From contig WGLR01000019.1 in the NCBI GenBank assembly GCA_016125475.1, forward strand, positions 56,746-120,745: a DNA stretch of 64,000 nucleotides, given 5' to 3'. The translations under genes were made by a program, and so were the position numbers. The DNA is from Betaproteobacteria bacterium (GTDB lineage: Bacteria > Pseudomonadota > Gammaproteobacteria > Burkholderiales > Ga0077523). Positions 1-9,559 of this stretch are shown in pieces (position 1 is the first letter of the stretch; each line of letters opens with the position of its first letter). The notes beneath the pieces were generated by a model. The model worked only from the letters and a program-made list of their open reading frames with translations, was not told where the DNA came from and did not search any database.

Positions 1-585
1 GCAGCGCTCGAAGCGATCCTGTCCGCGCCCGACAACACCGTGGATGCCTTCCTCGCGGCGGGTCACGTCTGCACGGTCATGGGAATGGAACAGTACGAGC
101 CCATCGCGCGTCGGCACCGCGTTCCCATCGTGGTGACCGGCTTCGAGCCGCTCGACATTCTCCAGGGGGTGGCCATGGGGGTGCGCCAGCTCGAAAGAGG
201 GGAAGCCAGGGTCGAGAACCAGTATGCACGCGCCGTGCGCCACCACGGCAATGCCCATGCGAGGGCACTCGTCGAGCAGGTCTTCGAGGTGACGACGCGG
301 TGGTGGCGTGGTGTGGGGGAGATCGCGGACAGCGGACTGCGGCTGCGCGATGCCTATGCGGAGTTCGATGCCGAGCAGCGGTTCGGCCACGTGCATCCGC
401 CCGCCGCAGCGACCTCCGAATGCATGGCCGGGCTCGTCCTGCGGGGCGTGCGCCGACCCGACGAGTGCCCGGCATTCGGCACCCGGTGCACGCCCGAGCA
501 TCCGCTCGGCGCGCCGATGGTGTCCTCGGAAGGCGCGTGCGCCGCGTACTACCGCTATCGCCGGTCGCCGGAGAGAGCGTCCTGA
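1..585 (+). CDS. hypD: Hydrogenase maturation factor HypD, C-terminal part (5' end outside window)
   Basis: The reading frame is open from base 1, so about the last 194 residues of HypD are present. HypD is the iron-sulfur scaffold that, with HypC, assembles the Fe(CN)2CO unit of [NiFe]-hydrogenases in the cytoplasm. The sequence shows the HypD segments [17 protein letters not shown] and the aromatic-rich [15 protein letters not shown]. The C-terminal cysteine region ([30 protein letters not shown]) belongs to the FeS-cluster domain. The stop codon shares one base with the hypE start, so the two genes are translationally coupled. The rest of the hyp/hydrogenase operon must lie upstream of the window. 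Confidence 0.95.
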   Translation, partial: AALEAILSAPDNTVDAFLAAGHVCTVMGMEQYEPIARRHRVPIVVTGFEPLDILQGVAMGVRQLERGEARVENQYARAVRHHGNAHARALVEQVFEVTTRWWRGVGEIADSGLRLRDAYAEFDAEQRFGHVHPPAAATSECMAGLVLRGVRRPDECPAFGTRCTPEHPLGAPMVSSEGACAAYYRYRRSPERAS

Positions 586-1640
586 TGACCCCCCCACGTG
601 CGCCGGGTCGGGACTGCCCGATCGAACACGGAGACGACGAACGCGTGCGGCTCGCGCACGGCGGAGGCGGGCGGGCGATGTCGCGCCTCATCGAGCAGGT
701 GTTCCTTCCGGCCTTCGCGAACGAGCTCCTCGGCCGGCGCCACGACGGCGCGGTGATGGAAGTGGCGGGTCTGCGGCTCGCGATGAGCACGGACGCCTAC
801 GTCGTGGACCCGCCGTTCTTTCCCGGTGGCGACATCGGTTCCCTGGCCGTGAACGGCACTGTTAACGACCTCGCGATGTGCGGTGCGCGGGCCGTCTGGC
901 TCGGTGCCTCGTTCATACTCGAGGAAGGATTCCCGCTCGAATCCCTCACGCGCGTTACCGCCTCGATGGCAGATGCCGCGCGGGCGGCCGGCGCGCAGCT
1001 CGTGACGGGCGACACGAAAGTCGTCCCGCGCGGCAAGGCGGATGGCATCTTCGTGACCACGACGGGCGTCGGCCTCGTCGAGGCCACGGCAGAGATCTCG
1101 CCGGCGAGCGTGCGCACGGGTGACATCGTCATCCTGAGCGGCGACCTCGGGCGTCACGGCATCGCGGTCATGGCGGCCCGCGGCACGCTGGGGATCCGGA
1201 GCGCCGTGGAAAGCGACTGTGCGGCGCTCGCGGAGCCCGTCCTGGCACTGATCGGCAGCGGCTGCCGCGTGAGCTGTCTGCGTGATCTCACACGAGGAGG
1301 TCTCGCGAGCGCGCTTGTGGAGATCAGCGAGGCATCCGGCCGGGAGATCGGCATCGACGAGGCGGCGATCCCCGTCTGCGACGAAGTGACGGCCATGTGC
1401 GAACTGCTCGGACTCGATCCCCTGCACGTCGCGAACGAGGGACGCTTCGTCGCGTTCGTGAACGCGGAAGACGCGGACCGCGCGCTCGCCGTGCTGCGAG
1501 GCCACCCGGTGAGCGCCGGTGCGCATGTGATCGGAACGGTGGGAAACGCAGGGGGAAGCGGCGTGGTGCTCCGGACGCTGGTCGGAGGTCAGCGCATGGT
1601 GGACATGCTGTCGGGCGAGCAGCTCCCCAGGATCTGCTGA
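585..1640 (+). CDS. hypE: Carbamoyl-dehydratase HypE, hydrogenase maturation
   Basis: HypE (351 aa) dehydrates the carbamoyl group that HypF places on its C-terminal cysteine, giving the thiocyanate that becomes the CN ligands of [NiFe]-hydrogenase. The sequence has the PurM-like ATP-binding fold: [10 protein letters not shown] near residue 68, [21 protein letters not shown] near 81-101, and a glycine-rich [11 protein letters not shown]. It ends in the diagnostic PRIC tail with the modifiable Cys351 last. The ATG at 585 overlaps the hypD stop by one base. The product starts with about 20 residues that look dispensable before the conserved core. It is the last gene of the operon here and converges on the GMC oxidoreductase gene after a 153-bp gap. 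Confidence 0.96.
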   Translation: MTPPRAPGRDCPIEHGDDERVRLAHGGGGRAMSRLIEQVFLPAFANELLGRRHDGAVMEVAGLRLAMSTDAYVVDPPFFPGGDIGSLAVNGTVNDLAMCGARAVWLGASFILEEGFPLESLTRVTASMADAARAAGAQLVTGDTKVVPRGKADGIFVTTTGVGLVEATAEISPASVRTGDIVILSGDLGRHGIAVMAARGTLGIRSAVESDCAALAEPVLALIGSGCRVSCLRDLTRGGLASALVEISEASGREIGIDEAAIPVCDEVTAMCELLGLDPLHVANEGRFVAFVNAEDADRALAVLRGHPVSAGAHVIGTVGNAGGSGVVLRTLVGGQRMVDMLSGEQLPRIC

Positions 1641-1793
1641 CCGGGACGTCTTCCGTGCGCGGTCAGCGATTCGGGTGCGGGAGCGTCTCGTCCCGGCCCT
1701 GGCGGAAGTCGTCCTCGCACGACTTCGGCAATGTCGCCCGGTGCGACGCGTGCCGACCGGCATGGCGATGACCACGCCGGAGCTCACGACACG

Positions 1794-3419
1794 TCAGTCG
1801 CGCGACGCCCGGATCATGTCCGCCGCCTTCTCGGCAATCATCATGGTCGCTGCACACGTGTTGGCCGAGGGAATCGTGGGCATGACCGACGCGTCCACCA
1901 CGCGGAGCCCGGCCGTGCCGCGGACACGCAGTTCGGCATCCACCACCGAACCGGCATCGCTCGCAGGGCCCATGCGTGCCGTGCCGTTGAGGTGGTAGGA
2001 CGACACGCCCACTCGCCGAATGAAGTCGAGCAGTTCGTCGTCACGGGTCACCTGCGGACCCGGCATGGCCTCGCCGTCCACGTAGGCGGACAGTGCCTGC
2101 GTTTCCAGAAGCCGCCGCGCCAGCCGGACACCGTCCAGCAGCACACGCCGGTCGTCCTCCTCGGCAAGGTAGTTCGGCTGGATGCGCGGAGCCTCCAGGG
2201 GATCACGCGAGCGGACCTCGACCGTGCCCGCGCTCGCGGGCCGATGCTGCCACACGCCGCACGTCATGCCCGGAAACGTGTCCAGCACGCCGACGTAGCC
2301 TTCGCGATAGCTCGCGGGAGAGAACACGCCCTGCAGGTCCGGACGGGTCAGGCCCGGGCGCGAGTGCCAGAAGTAGTGCACGAGCGACGGGCTGAGCGCA
2401 AGGATGCTCGGTTGCTTCATCACCCAGCGTGCGACCTGGGCCCAGAGGCGGGGCGCACGCGAGAGTTCATTGATGGTCGTGACGTTCTTCGCTCGTGCCA
2501 CGACGCGTACCGAGAAGTGGTCCCGGAGGTTCTTTCCCACGCCGGGCAGCGCGGCCACCACCGGGATGCCGAGCGACTGGAGCAGGGGGCCAGGCCCGAT
2601 CCCCGAGAGTTGCAGGAGTTTCGGCGTGTTGATGGCGCCGGCGCAGACGATCACTTCCTTTCTCGCACTCACCGTGCGCACCGGTGTCGTACCCTTCGCA
2701 TGCACGTACTCGACGCCACGTGCGCGGGTCCCCGAGAAGACGATGCGGACGACCTGAGCATTCGTGCGCACGACGACGTTGCCGTTGGCGCGGACGGGAC
2801 GCAGGAATGTTCGCGCCGTGCTCATCCGCCAGCCGCGGTGAATCGTTCTCTGGAAGTAGCCGGCCCCCGTCTGCGTGGCGCCGTTGTAGTCGGGGTTTGT
2901 CGGCATGCCCAGTTCCCGGGCGCCTGCAAGGAACGCCTCGCACACCGGGTGGCGCCAGTCGATGGGTGTCACTGGCATGGGTCCGTCACGGCCCCGCACG
3001 TTCGCGGGATCCGGGCCTTCCCAGCGCTCCGAGCGCCGGAAGTAGGGAAGGACGTCCGCGAAGCTCCAGCCGCGGTTGCCGCGGTCGGCCCATTCGTCGA
3101 AGTCTTCGCGCTGCCCGCGGTTGTAAACGAGACCGTTGATCGACGTGGACCCGCCGAGGGTGCGTCCCTGCGGCAGCGGGATGCGTCGTCCGCCCGTGTG
3201 CGCCGTGGCCTCGGACGAAAACTGCCACGTCACGTCCGGGTCGAACAGCACCTTGATGAAGCCGGCAGGAACATGAAGGTACGGGTGACGGTCCGGGGGG
3301 CCCGATTCGAGCACGCAGACGGTCGAACGGGAGTCCTCGGCGAGCCGTCTGGCGAGGACTGCACCGGCAGCGCCGGCTCCGATGATGATGTAGTCGAAGG
3401 TTTCGTCTTCTGTCGTCAT
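1794..3419 (-). CDS. GMC-family FAD oxidoreductase (choline-dehydrogenase-like)
   Basis: A 541-aa flavoprotein of the glucose-methanol-choline family, which oxidises alcohols with FAD. The N-terminal Rossmann motif is IIIGAGAAGAVLA (11-23). GMC signature 1 is around 85-110 (GRTLGGSTSINGLVYNRG) and signature 2 contains GAINTPKLLQLSGIGP. The catalytic pair is visible at the C-terminus as His476 in SSYHLNGTARMG and Asn520 in PSANTC. No signal peptide is seen. The start at 3419 (MTTEDETFDY) leaves the usual short leader before the FAD motif; the frame stays open upstream into the tRNA-Leu gene, which is not credible coding. The substrate cannot be read from sequence: choline, polyethylene glycol or another alcohol are all possible. 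It stands alone, convergent with hypE. Confidence 0.9.
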   Translation of the reverse strand: MTTEDETFDYIIIGAGAAGAVLARRLAEDSRSTVCVLESGPPDRHPYLHVPAGFIKVLFDPDVTWQFSSEATAHTGGRRIPLPQGRTLGGSTSINGLVYNRGQREDFDEWADRGNRGWSFADVLPYFRRSERWEGPDPANVRGRDGPMPVTPIDWRHPVCEAFLAGARELGMPTNPDYNGATQTGAGYFQRTIHRGWRMSTARTFLRPVRANGNVVVRTNAQVVRIVFSGTRARGVEYVHAKGTTPVRTVSARKEVIVCAGAINTPKLLQLSGIGPGPLLQSLGIPVVAALPGVGKNLRDHFSVRVVARAKNVTTINELSRAPRLWAQVARWVMKQPSILALSPSLVHYFWHSRPGLTRPDLQGVFSPASYREGYVGVLDTFPGMTCGVWQHRPASAGTVEVRSRDPLEAPRIQPNYLAEEDDRRVLLDGVRLARRLLETQALSAYVDGEAMPGPQVTRDDELLDFIRRVGVSSYHLNGTARMGPASDAGSVVDAELRVRGTAGLRVVDASVMPTIPSANTCAATMMIAEKAADMIRASRD

Positions 3420-3525
3420 TCCTGTCCCGGGGTTGCCGCGATGCCTCCGGCAGGGAGGGGGCGATGCCTCGGGTTCCTGCCGCCGTCCCGCATGCGACGG
3501 GCCCGGCGGAGATATCCGGACCGTC

Positions 3526-3610
3526 TGGTGCGCCCAGCCGGAATCGAACCGGCATGACCGAAGTCGAGGGATTTTAAGTCCCTTGCGTCTACCAATTTCG
3601 CCATGGGCGC
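3526..3610 (-). tRNA. tRNA-Leu(UAA)
   Basis: An 85-nt gene on the minus strand. The acceptor stem GCGCCCA pairs with TGGGCGC near the 3' end, followed by discriminator A and an encoded CCA. The anticodon stem GGGA/TCCC encloses the loop CTTAAAA, giving anticodon TAA. The T-arm has GGTTCGATTCC. The length and long variable arm fit a class II leucine tRNA. Confidence 0.97.
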
Positions 3611-3800
3611 TGCCGCCCGATTCTCCCACGGATCGACCGCCCCACGAGACGTCCGACGCGGCGCGGGGGCCCGCTAAAGTCGTGCGCCGGCATTCCGATA
3701 ACCCGCGTATGTCATCAGCTCAGTCCTCTCGACAGACCGTCGCGTCCGTTTCGCCCGCCCCGTGTCCGACGGGCCGGAAAACCCATAGGTCATCTGCGCA

Positions 3801-4661
3801 ATGAACGTAATTGCTGGCTACCTCATCATCCTTGGTGCCGTCATCGGCGGATTCATCATGGCGGGAGGCCACGTGGGCTCCCTGCTGCAGCCAACGGAAC
3901 TCATCATGATCGGTGGTGCCGCGGTAGGCGGCTTCGTCGTCACCAACACCGGCAAGATCATCAAGGCGACCATGGGCGCGCTGCCGACGGTGTTCAAGGG
4001 TTCCAAGTTCACGAAAGCCCTCTACCTGGAACTGCTGTCCCTCCTGTACGACATCCTCGCCAAGGTTCGCAAGGAAGGGCTGATGTCCATCGAATCGGAC
4101 GTGGAATCTCCCGAACAGAGTCCGATCTTCTCCAAGTACCCGATGATCCTCGCCGACCACCACGCGATGGAGTTCATGACCGATTACCTTCGCATCATGG
4201 TCGGCGGAAACCTGAATGCGTTCGAAATCGAGAACCTCATGGACGTGGAGATCGAGACGCACCACCACGAGGGCGAGGCACCGGCGCAGGCGGTGGCACG
4301 GCTCGGCGACGGCCTGCCTGCGTTCGGGATCGTCGCGGCGGTCATGGGCGTCGTGCACACGATGGAGTCCGTGGGGCTGCCGCCGGCCGAACTCGGGAAA
4401 CTCATTGCCGCAGCGCTCGTCGGCACGTTCCTCGGCATCCTGCTCTCGTACGGTTTCGTCGGCCCGCTCGCGACACTTCTCGAGCACAAGCTGAACGAGT
4501 CGACGAAGATGTTCCAGTGCATCAAGGTCACACTGCTCGCGAGCCTGAACGGCTACGCGCCCCAGGTCGCCGTCGAATTCGGCCGCAAGGTCCTGTATTC
4601 CACCGAGCGGCCGTCGTTCAAGGAACTCGAGGACGAGGTGAAGAGCCGGAAGGGCAAGTGA
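3801..4661 (+). CDS. motA: Flagellar motor stator protein MotA
   Basis: MotA (286 aa) forms the inner-membrane proton-channel stator with MotB and presses on the rotor protein FliG. The N-terminus MNVIAGYLIILGAVIGGF is the first of four membrane helices. The large cytoplasmic loop carries Arg90 and Glu98, numbered as in the E. coli protein, which contact FliG. The channel prolines Pro173 (GLPAFG) and Pro222 (FVGPLA) are also at the canonical positions. The family's usual length is 285-295 aa. The gene is followed 28 bp later by motB and lies far from the fliC cluster at 54.7-61.4 kb. Confidence 0.98.
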   Translation: MNVIAGYLIILGAVIGGFIMAGGHVGSLLQPTELIMIGGAAVGGFVVTNTGKIIKATMGALPTVFKGSKFTKALYLELLSLLYDILAKVRKEGLMSIESDVESPEQSPIFSKYPMILADHHAMEFMTDYLRIMVGGNLNAFEIENLMDVEIETHHHEGEAPAQAVARLGDGLPAFGIVAAVMGVVHTMESVGLPPAELGKLIAAALVGTFLGILLSYGFVGPLATLLEHKLNESTKMFQCIKVTLLASLNGYAPQVAVEFGRKVLYSTERPSFKELEDEVKSRKGK

Positions 4662-4689
4662 GCATCGAACTGCCGCGGCGCCGCGAACC

Positions 4690-5739
4690 ATGAGCGACGA
4701 CACCCAACAGCCGATCATCGTCAAGAAGGTCAAGAAGGGCGGACACGGCCATCACGGCGGCGCGTGGAAGATCGCCTATGCCGACTTCGTGACGGCAATG
4801 ATGGCGTTCTTCCTGCTGATGTGGCTGCTCGGCTCCACCACGAAGGGGGACCTGCAGGGCATCGCCGACTACTTCCAGACACCCCTGAAGGTGGCCCTCA
4901 TGGGCGGGTCGGGAGCCGGGGAGGCCACGAGCATCATCAAGGGCGGCGGAACCGATCTCACGCGCAAGACGGGCCAGGTGAACAAGCGTGTCCAGGGGGA
5001 GAAGCGCGCAGCGCCGGTGGATGCGGAACAGGCGGAGAAGGCCATGCTCGTGAAGGAGGCCGCCCGGCTCAGCATCCTCAAGAAGGAACTCGACGAGGTG
5101 ATCGACAAGAATCCGACGCTGAGAGAGTTCCGCGATCAACTTCTGATCGACATCACGACCGAGGGCCTGAGGATCCAGATCGTCGACGCGAAGAACCGTC
5201 CCATGTTCGCGATCGGAAGCAGCGACCTTCAGCCCTACACGAAGGAGATTCTGCGGGAGATCGGGAAGGTCCTGAACGAGGTTCCCAACAGGGTGAGCAT
5301 ATCGGGTCACACCGACGCGACACCCTATTCGGGAGGCGAGAACGGCTACAGCAACTGGGAACTCTCGGCCGATCGTGCGAATGCCGCCCGCCGGGAACTG
5401 CTGGCCGGGGGCATGGAAGACTACCGAATCGCCCGAGTGATCGGGCTGGGTTCGTCCGTGCTGCTGGACGCCTCGGACCCGTTCAATCCGATCAACCGCC
5501 GCGTCAGCATCATCGTCATGAACCGCCGTGCGGAAAAGGCGGCCCTCACCGATGGCGGGACGATCGAGATGTCCGAGAACGGAACGCCAGAACTGAACTC
5601 CGTCCTGGGCAACCAGCCGGAGCCGCTCAACGTGGTGCGACCGCCCCCCACGTCCCGGCCCGTCGAGGCCGCACACCCCGTGAACGCCCATGAAGCCACC
5701 GGGCAGACCCATGGCGCCCCGCACGATGCAGGCCATTGA
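4690..5739 (+). CDS. motB: Flagellar motor stator protein MotB
   Basis: MotB (349 aa) completes the proton channel and anchors the stator to peptidoglycan. After the lysine-rich cytoplasmic tail (VKKVKKGGHGHHGG) comes the single membrane helix with AYADFVTAMMAFFLLMWLLGS; Asp32 is the essential proton-binding residue. The C-terminal OmpA-like peptidoglycan-binding domain contains VSISGHTDATPY and the typical SADRANAARREL. The last 60 residues are proline- and histidine-rich and probably disordered. It sits 28 bp after motA. Its 3' end overlaps the possible starts of the following methyltransferase gene, suggesting co-transcription. Confidence 0.98.
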   Translation: MSDDTQQPIIVKKVKKGGHGHHGGAWKIAYADFVTAMMAFFLLMWLLGSTTKGDLQGIADYFQTPLKVALMGGSGAGEATSIIKGGGTDLTRKTGQVNKRVQGEKRAAPVDAEQAEKAMLVKEAARLSILKKELDEVIDKNPTLREFRDQLLIDITTEGLRIQIVDAKNRPMFAIGSSDLQPYTKEILREIGKVLNEVPNRVSISGHTDATPYSGGENGYSNWELSADRANAARRELLAGGMEDYRIARVIGLGSSVLLDASDPFNPINRRVSIIVMNRRAEKAALTDGGTIEMSENGTPELNSVLGNQPEPLNVVRPPPTSRPVEAAHPVNAHEATGQTHGAPHDAGH

Positions 5740-6508
5740 CCCGCAACTCGGGCGACCGCCCGCGCGCGGGCCCGTGCCGCCCGTGGCGAGAGCCGCTCTC
5801 GCACAGGCCGCCTCGGTCGTGACGGTCGCGGCGACCCTCGCCGCGCTTCCGGGACCGCATTCCGCGATCTGGTCGGCCGTGGCGGTCGGCACCCTCGCGG
5901 CATTGCTCGGCGTGGCCCTCCGTCTGCCACCGTGGTGGATGCCGCTCAATGCCGCGTTCCCGCTGACGATCGTCGCGACGCTTTCCCTGCACATCGATGC
6001 GAACTGGTTCCTGCTCCCCCTGGGGATTCTCGTCGCCGTGTACTGGTCGACCTTCTCGAGCAGAGTGCCGCTGTACCTGTCCGGCCGGAAGACACTCGAC
6101 GTGCTGGAAACGATCCTTCCCCGAAACGCGACGGCGCGTTTTCTCGACATCGGCTGCGGCACCGGCTCCGTCCTCGCGCATCTCGCCGAACGCCAGCCTG
6201 ATCGCCGGTACGTGGGCGTCGAGATCGCGCCGGTACCGTTTCTCGTCTCGTGGATCCGTGGCCGCTTTCGGAGCCGGCGATTCACCGTACGTCGGGAGAG
6301 CCTGTGGAACGTCGACCTGGGAGAGTTCGACGTCGTGTACGCGTTCCTGTCTCCCGTACCGATGACCGAACTCTGGGAAAAGGTGCGGACGGAAATGAGG
6401 CCGGGATCCGTCTTCATCAGCAATACCTTCGCCGTGCCCGGTCAGCCGGCCGACCGCGTGATTCCGGTGGGCGGGCGAGGGCGCTGCCTGCACGTGTGGC
6501 GACTATAG
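5690..6508 (+). CDS. Membrane-anchored class I SAM methyltransferase, unknown substrate
   Basis: Up to 272 aa. The N-terminal half is hydrophobic, with about four membrane segments near residues 38-55, 59-78, 86-103 and 105-120. The C-terminal half is a Rossmann methyltransferase: the SAM loop FLDIGCGTGS is at 151-160, an acidic GVEIAP follows the second strand, and YAFLSPVPM precedes a late motif. Possible starts are ATG 5690, 5711 and 5726, all overlapping the end of motB and none with a clear ribosome binding site; the longest is given. Placement behind motAB suggests co-expression, but nothing in the sequence ties it to motility. The substrate is unknown; the membrane part points to a lipid or membrane-associated acceptor as inference only. 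Confidence 0.75.
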   Translation: MKPPGRPMAPRTMQAIDPQLGRPPARGPVPPVARAALAQAASVVTVAATLAALPGPHSAIWSAVAVGTLAALLGVALRLPPWWMPLNAAFPLTIVATLSLHIDANWFLLPLGILVAVYWSTFSSRVPLYLSGRKTLDVLETILPRNATARFLDIGCGTGSVLAHLAERQPDRRYVGVEIAPVPFLVSWIRGRFRSRRFTVRRESLWNVDLGEFDVVYAFLSPVPMTELWEKVRTEMRPGSVFISNTFAVPGQPADRVIPVGGRGRCLHVWRL

Positions 6509-6606
6509 GACGACGACCGCGAACGTCCGCAGGGGCATTCGCGCGCGCAGGATCGGCATGACCATGACATCTCCCGACAACCACCGAGCCGCGCGAGGCG
6601 CCCGCG

Positions 6607-8043
6607 GTGACTGGCACTGACATGGATCTCGACCAGCTCGTCACCGCGCTTTCCGACTTCGACATTCCGGTGCTGTCCGAGACGGCACAGTCGCTTCGTG
6701 CCTTTCGCAGGAACGAGGAAAAGGTAAGCGCGAGGGACATCTCGAAGGTCGTCCTTCGGGACCCGCTGATGACGCTCAAGGCGCTGCGTTTCGCGGAGGA
6801 CAAGCGGGGTGCACGACAGTCGGCGGACATCACCACCGTCGAGCACACCGTGATGATGCACGGCATCACGAACTTCCTGCGGGAGTTCTCGGAGGTGCGG
6901 ACCCTCGAGGACCAGTTCGCGACGTCTCCGGCGGCGTGCGAGGGTGCACTGGAGGTCGTGAGCCGCAGCCAGCACGCGGCGGAGTTCGCGAGAGCGATTG
7001 CATATCGCCGGCACGACGTGGAGTCCGACGAGGTCATCGTGAGTGCCTTGCTCCATGACGTGGCGGAACTGATGCTCTGGTTCCTGGCGCCGGAGTCCGA
7101 ACTCGAGATCCAGTACCTCGTGGAGAATGCACGCGGCGTTCGCAGCGCGGCAGCCCAGCGGCTCGTCCTGGGTCATACGCACCTCGACCTTCAGCTGGAG
7201 TTGTGCCGGGCCTGGAATCTTCCCGAGCTCCTGCGTCGTCTCATGGACGACTCGCACTCGGACCACCCGCGAGTGGTCAACGTCGTGACTGCCGTCGCGT
7301 TCGCCCGGCACCTCGCTCACGGGTGGGACGATCCCGCTCTGCCGGACGACTACACGTCGCTCGGGAAGCTGCTCGGGATCGAGATTCCGACGGCGCAGCG
7401 CCTGATCCGGAATTCGAGCCTCGCCGCGGCGCGAGGCTGGCGGGACACGGGCATCCGGCCCGTCGCGTACTGGCTGCCCATGGACCACACCGACCCACGC
7501 TGGCGGGAGCCACGTCTTCGGCTGCCGGAAAGGCCGAATGTGGAACTGCTCCGTCGCGCGGTGCAGGTTCTGCAGGGCGCGCCGCGGGAAACCGAGCGGG
7601 ACGTCCTCATCGCCTGGACCCTCTTTGCCCTGCAGTTCGGTCTGGGCCTTGGTCGCGTCCTGTATGCGTCCGGTACCGCCGTCGCTTCCAGACTGGACGT
7701 GCTGTTCTGCTTCGATGCGACGGAATTGCGCCATGGGCAGACCGAGCCGTTCCCGGTTCCTGTCGGTGGCGAGGACCTCGTCGGCCGACTGCTGCAGAAG
7801 ACACAGGGCGTCTGGGTGGGCGGCGAGATGCGGGAACGTCTGATGCCACTGGTACGGCCCGAGCAGCGCGCGTGGCTCGCGGACGCCGACTTTCTTGCAA
7901 TGTCGATGCACTCGAAAGGCGATACCCGTGCGCTCGTCCTCGCGTCGAGCGCGGGCCTCCAGGGGTCCCTCCCGAAGCAGCTCTACGCGCCGTTCAAGAC
8001 CCTGTGTCTGGCACTCGATCAGCGCCTCGCACGCGATGTCTGA
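6607..8043 (+). CDS. HDOD-domain signalling protein
   Basis: A 478-aa protein with an N-terminal HDOD domain (about residues 10-210), the degenerate HD-hydrolase-like fold used in bacterial signalling. Family features visible are the ISKVVLRDPLMTLKALRFAE helix pair and VSALLHDVAELMLWF, where the HD dyad survives. The C-terminal 250 residues (from about VAYWLPM) have no motif I recognise and may form a GAF-like sensory domain. The likely start is GTG 6607, with a GAGG element about 11 bp upstream; ATG 6622 is the alternative but lacks a ribosome binding site. Its stop lies inside the next gene (8-bp overlap), so the two are probably translated together. Confidence 0.82.
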   Translation: MTGTDMDLDQLVTALSDFDIPVLSETAQSLRAFRRNEEKVSARDISKVVLRDPLMTLKALRFAEDKRGARQSADITTVEHTVMMHGITNFLREFSEVRTLEDQFATSPAACEGALEVVSRSQHAAEFARAIAYRRHDVESDEVIVSALLHDVAELMLWFLAPESELEIQYLVENARGVRSAAAQRLVLGHTHLDLQLELCRAWNLPELLRRLMDDSHSDHPRVVNVVTAVAFARHLAHGWDDPALPDDYTSLGKLLGIEIPTAQRLIRNSSLAAARGWRDTGIRPVAYWLPMDHTDPRWREPRLRLPERPNVELLRRAVQVLQGAPRETERDVLIAWTLFALQFGLGLGRVLYASGTAVASRLDVLFCFDATELRHGQTEPFPVPVGGEDLVGRLLQKTQGVWVGGEMRERLMPLVRPEQRAWLADADFLAMSMHSKGDTRALVLASSAGLQGSLPKQLYAPFKTLCLALDQRLARDV

Positions 8044-8593
8044 CGAGGCATCCTCGCCGTTCAGCACGGGCATTCCGCTCACCGACGCGCCGGTCGCCGG
8101 AGCGCTGTATCTGAGATCCGGTAGCGGCGAAGTCTCGGGACCTTTCCCGCGAGGCCTTCTGCTGCGGCACCTGGAGCTCGGACGTATCGGCGTACACCAC
8201 GAGGTAAGTGGCGACCGTGTGACCTGGCACCCGGCAACGGGAGTCCTGAACGGTGAACTCGGAGCGCTCCACGCGCGGATCCATGGCAGTCCGGACGACC
8301 TGGCGTGGCACGACGAGCGCCGCAGGGCCCGGCGGCGCTGGATCGACGAACGCGGCGCGCATCACTGGCAGGCGCATCATCCGCCCGCCGGCCTCCGGGA
8401 TCGCCGGCGCCCGAAGGACACCCGTGAAGAGCAGGCGCGTCATTTCGGACCGGTGCCTGCGCACGACGCCTCGGCATCGACGGTCTGCGGCCTGAGCATG
8501 GTGGCGATTCTCCTGTTCGGGGTCCTTGCGACGGGCGTGTTCCTCTGGCTCGTCGCACCCCCGGTCGTGCTGAGGATCGCCATCTGGCGTTGA
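8036..8593 (+). CDS. Small membrane protein with GYF-like N-terminal domain
   Basis: A 185-aa protein starting at ATG 8036, which overlaps the stop of the HDOD gene by 8 bp. Residues 22-70 (LYLRSGSGEVSGPF, LLLRHLELGRIG, TWHPA) resemble the short GYF_2-type domain, which often mediates peptide binding. The middle is basic and histidine-rich. A single strong membrane helix lies near 150-175 (MVAILLFGVLATGVFLWLV). The N-domain would sit on one side of the membrane with almost no tail after the helix. Partnership with the HDOD protein is inferred from the overlap only. Confidence 0.65.
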   Translation: MSDEASSPFSTGIPLTDAPVAGALYLRSGSGEVSGPFPRGLLLRHLELGRIGVHHEVSGDRVTWHPATGVLNGELGALHARIHGSPDDLAWHDERRRARRRWIDERGAHHWQAHHPPAGLRDRRRPKDTREEQARHFGPVPAHDASASTVCGLSMVAILLFGVLATGVFLWLVAPPVVLRIAIWR

Positions 8594-8674
8594 CCCGCGG
8601 TCGCGAGGCTGCTGCAATCGACGGCTCACGACACCTGGTTCGCGGGGCGATTCCCCGGCAGGCACGGCCGATCC

Positions 8675-9523
8675 ATGCACACACTGATCACTTCCCGGGA
8701 CAATCCCGTCGTCCGACAGCTCGCGGGCCTGCAGGACGCCGCGAAGGCGCGCAGGCGCAGCGATCTCACCCTCCTGGAGGGGTGGACACTCATCCAGACG
8801 TGCCTGGACGCCCCCGCGTTCGGGCCCCGGTGCGTGGAATACCTCGCCATCTCCGAGACCCTCGCTGCGTCGCCGGAGGGAAGGGGGGTCAGAGCACGGG
8901 CCGAAGCGGCCTCTTTGCCCCTGCATGTCATCGCTTCCTCGACGTACGGCCGGATCGGCCCGTCCGAGGGGCCGAACGCAGTGCTCGCGACACTGCGCCT
9001 GGGCATGGCGCGCGAAGCCTGGCGGTGGACCAGACCGGCGACGGCGCGGTTCGAGCTCTGGCTGGATTCTGTGCAGGATCCGGGAAACGTGGGAACGCTG
9101 ATTCGGACCGCCGCAGCGTCGGGAGCGGCCAGAGTGGTGCTCGGACCCGGCTGTGCGGACCCCTGGGCGCCCAAGACTCTGCGGGCGGGCATGGGCGGTC
9201 AGTTCGCGACGGAGATCCTGGAGGCACCGGATCTGCTGGATCACCTGGGCAGCGTGCCGTTTCCCGTCTTCGCGACTCTCGCAGACGGCGCGACGCCCGT
9301 CTTCGATACCGATCTGGCGGAGACCTGTGCGGTGCTGCTCGGCAACGAGGGTGCGGGGGTCAATCCGGCACTCGTCAAACGCGCGGCCGGGACGATTCGG
9401 ATTCCGATGGTCGGCGTGGTGGAGTCACTGAACGTCGCCGCTGCGGGCGCGGTGGTGTGCTTCGAACGCGTCCGTCAGATGGGCGCTCGGGCCAGAGCAG
9501 CGTCGGGGGCGGACGGTTCCTGA
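8675..9523 (+). CDS. TrmH/SpoU-family RNA 2'-O-methyltransferase
   Basis: A 282-aa SPOUT methyltransferase that methylates ribose 2'-OH in tRNA or rRNA using SAM. The N-terminal substrate-binding part begins TSRDNPVVRQLAGL and contains the LLEGWTLIQ segment. The catalytic domain shows motif 1 (DSVQDPGNVGTLIRTAAASGA, 131-151, with Asn138 and Arg144), motif 2 (LLGNEGAGV, Glu225) and motif 3 (IPMVGVVESLNVAAAGAV, 243-260), which forms the knot. The exact target (23S G2251-like, U2552-like or tRNA) is not decidable. It is the last host gene before the dif site. Confidence 0.92.
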   Translation: MHTLITSRDNPVVRQLAGLQDAAKARRRSDLTLLEGWTLIQTCLDAPAFGPRCVEYLAISETLAASPEGRGVRARAEAASLPLHVIASSTYGRIGPSEGPNAVLATLRLGMAREAWRWTRPATARFELWLDSVQDPGNVGTLIRTAAASGAARVVLGPGCADPWAPKTLRAGMGGQFATEILEAPDLLDHLGSVPFPVFATLADGATPVFDTDLAETCAVLLGNEGAGVNPALVKRAAGTIRIPMVGVVESLNVAAAGAVVCFERVRQMGARARAASGADGS

Positions 9524-9559
9524 GATCGCCGACAGGCCCTGGCTCGAGTGATGCCGCAC

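Noticed and set aside
1731..3557. A 608-codon open frame antisense to the GMC oxidoreductase gene
   Set aside because: High-GC shadow frame; the product is His/Arg/Gly-rich without any family pattern, while the opposite strand encodes a complete GMC enzyme.
4618..6423. A 601-codon minus-strand frame under motB and the methyltransferase gene
   Set aside because: Low-complexity translation and no start signal; the plus-strand genes have full family motifs.
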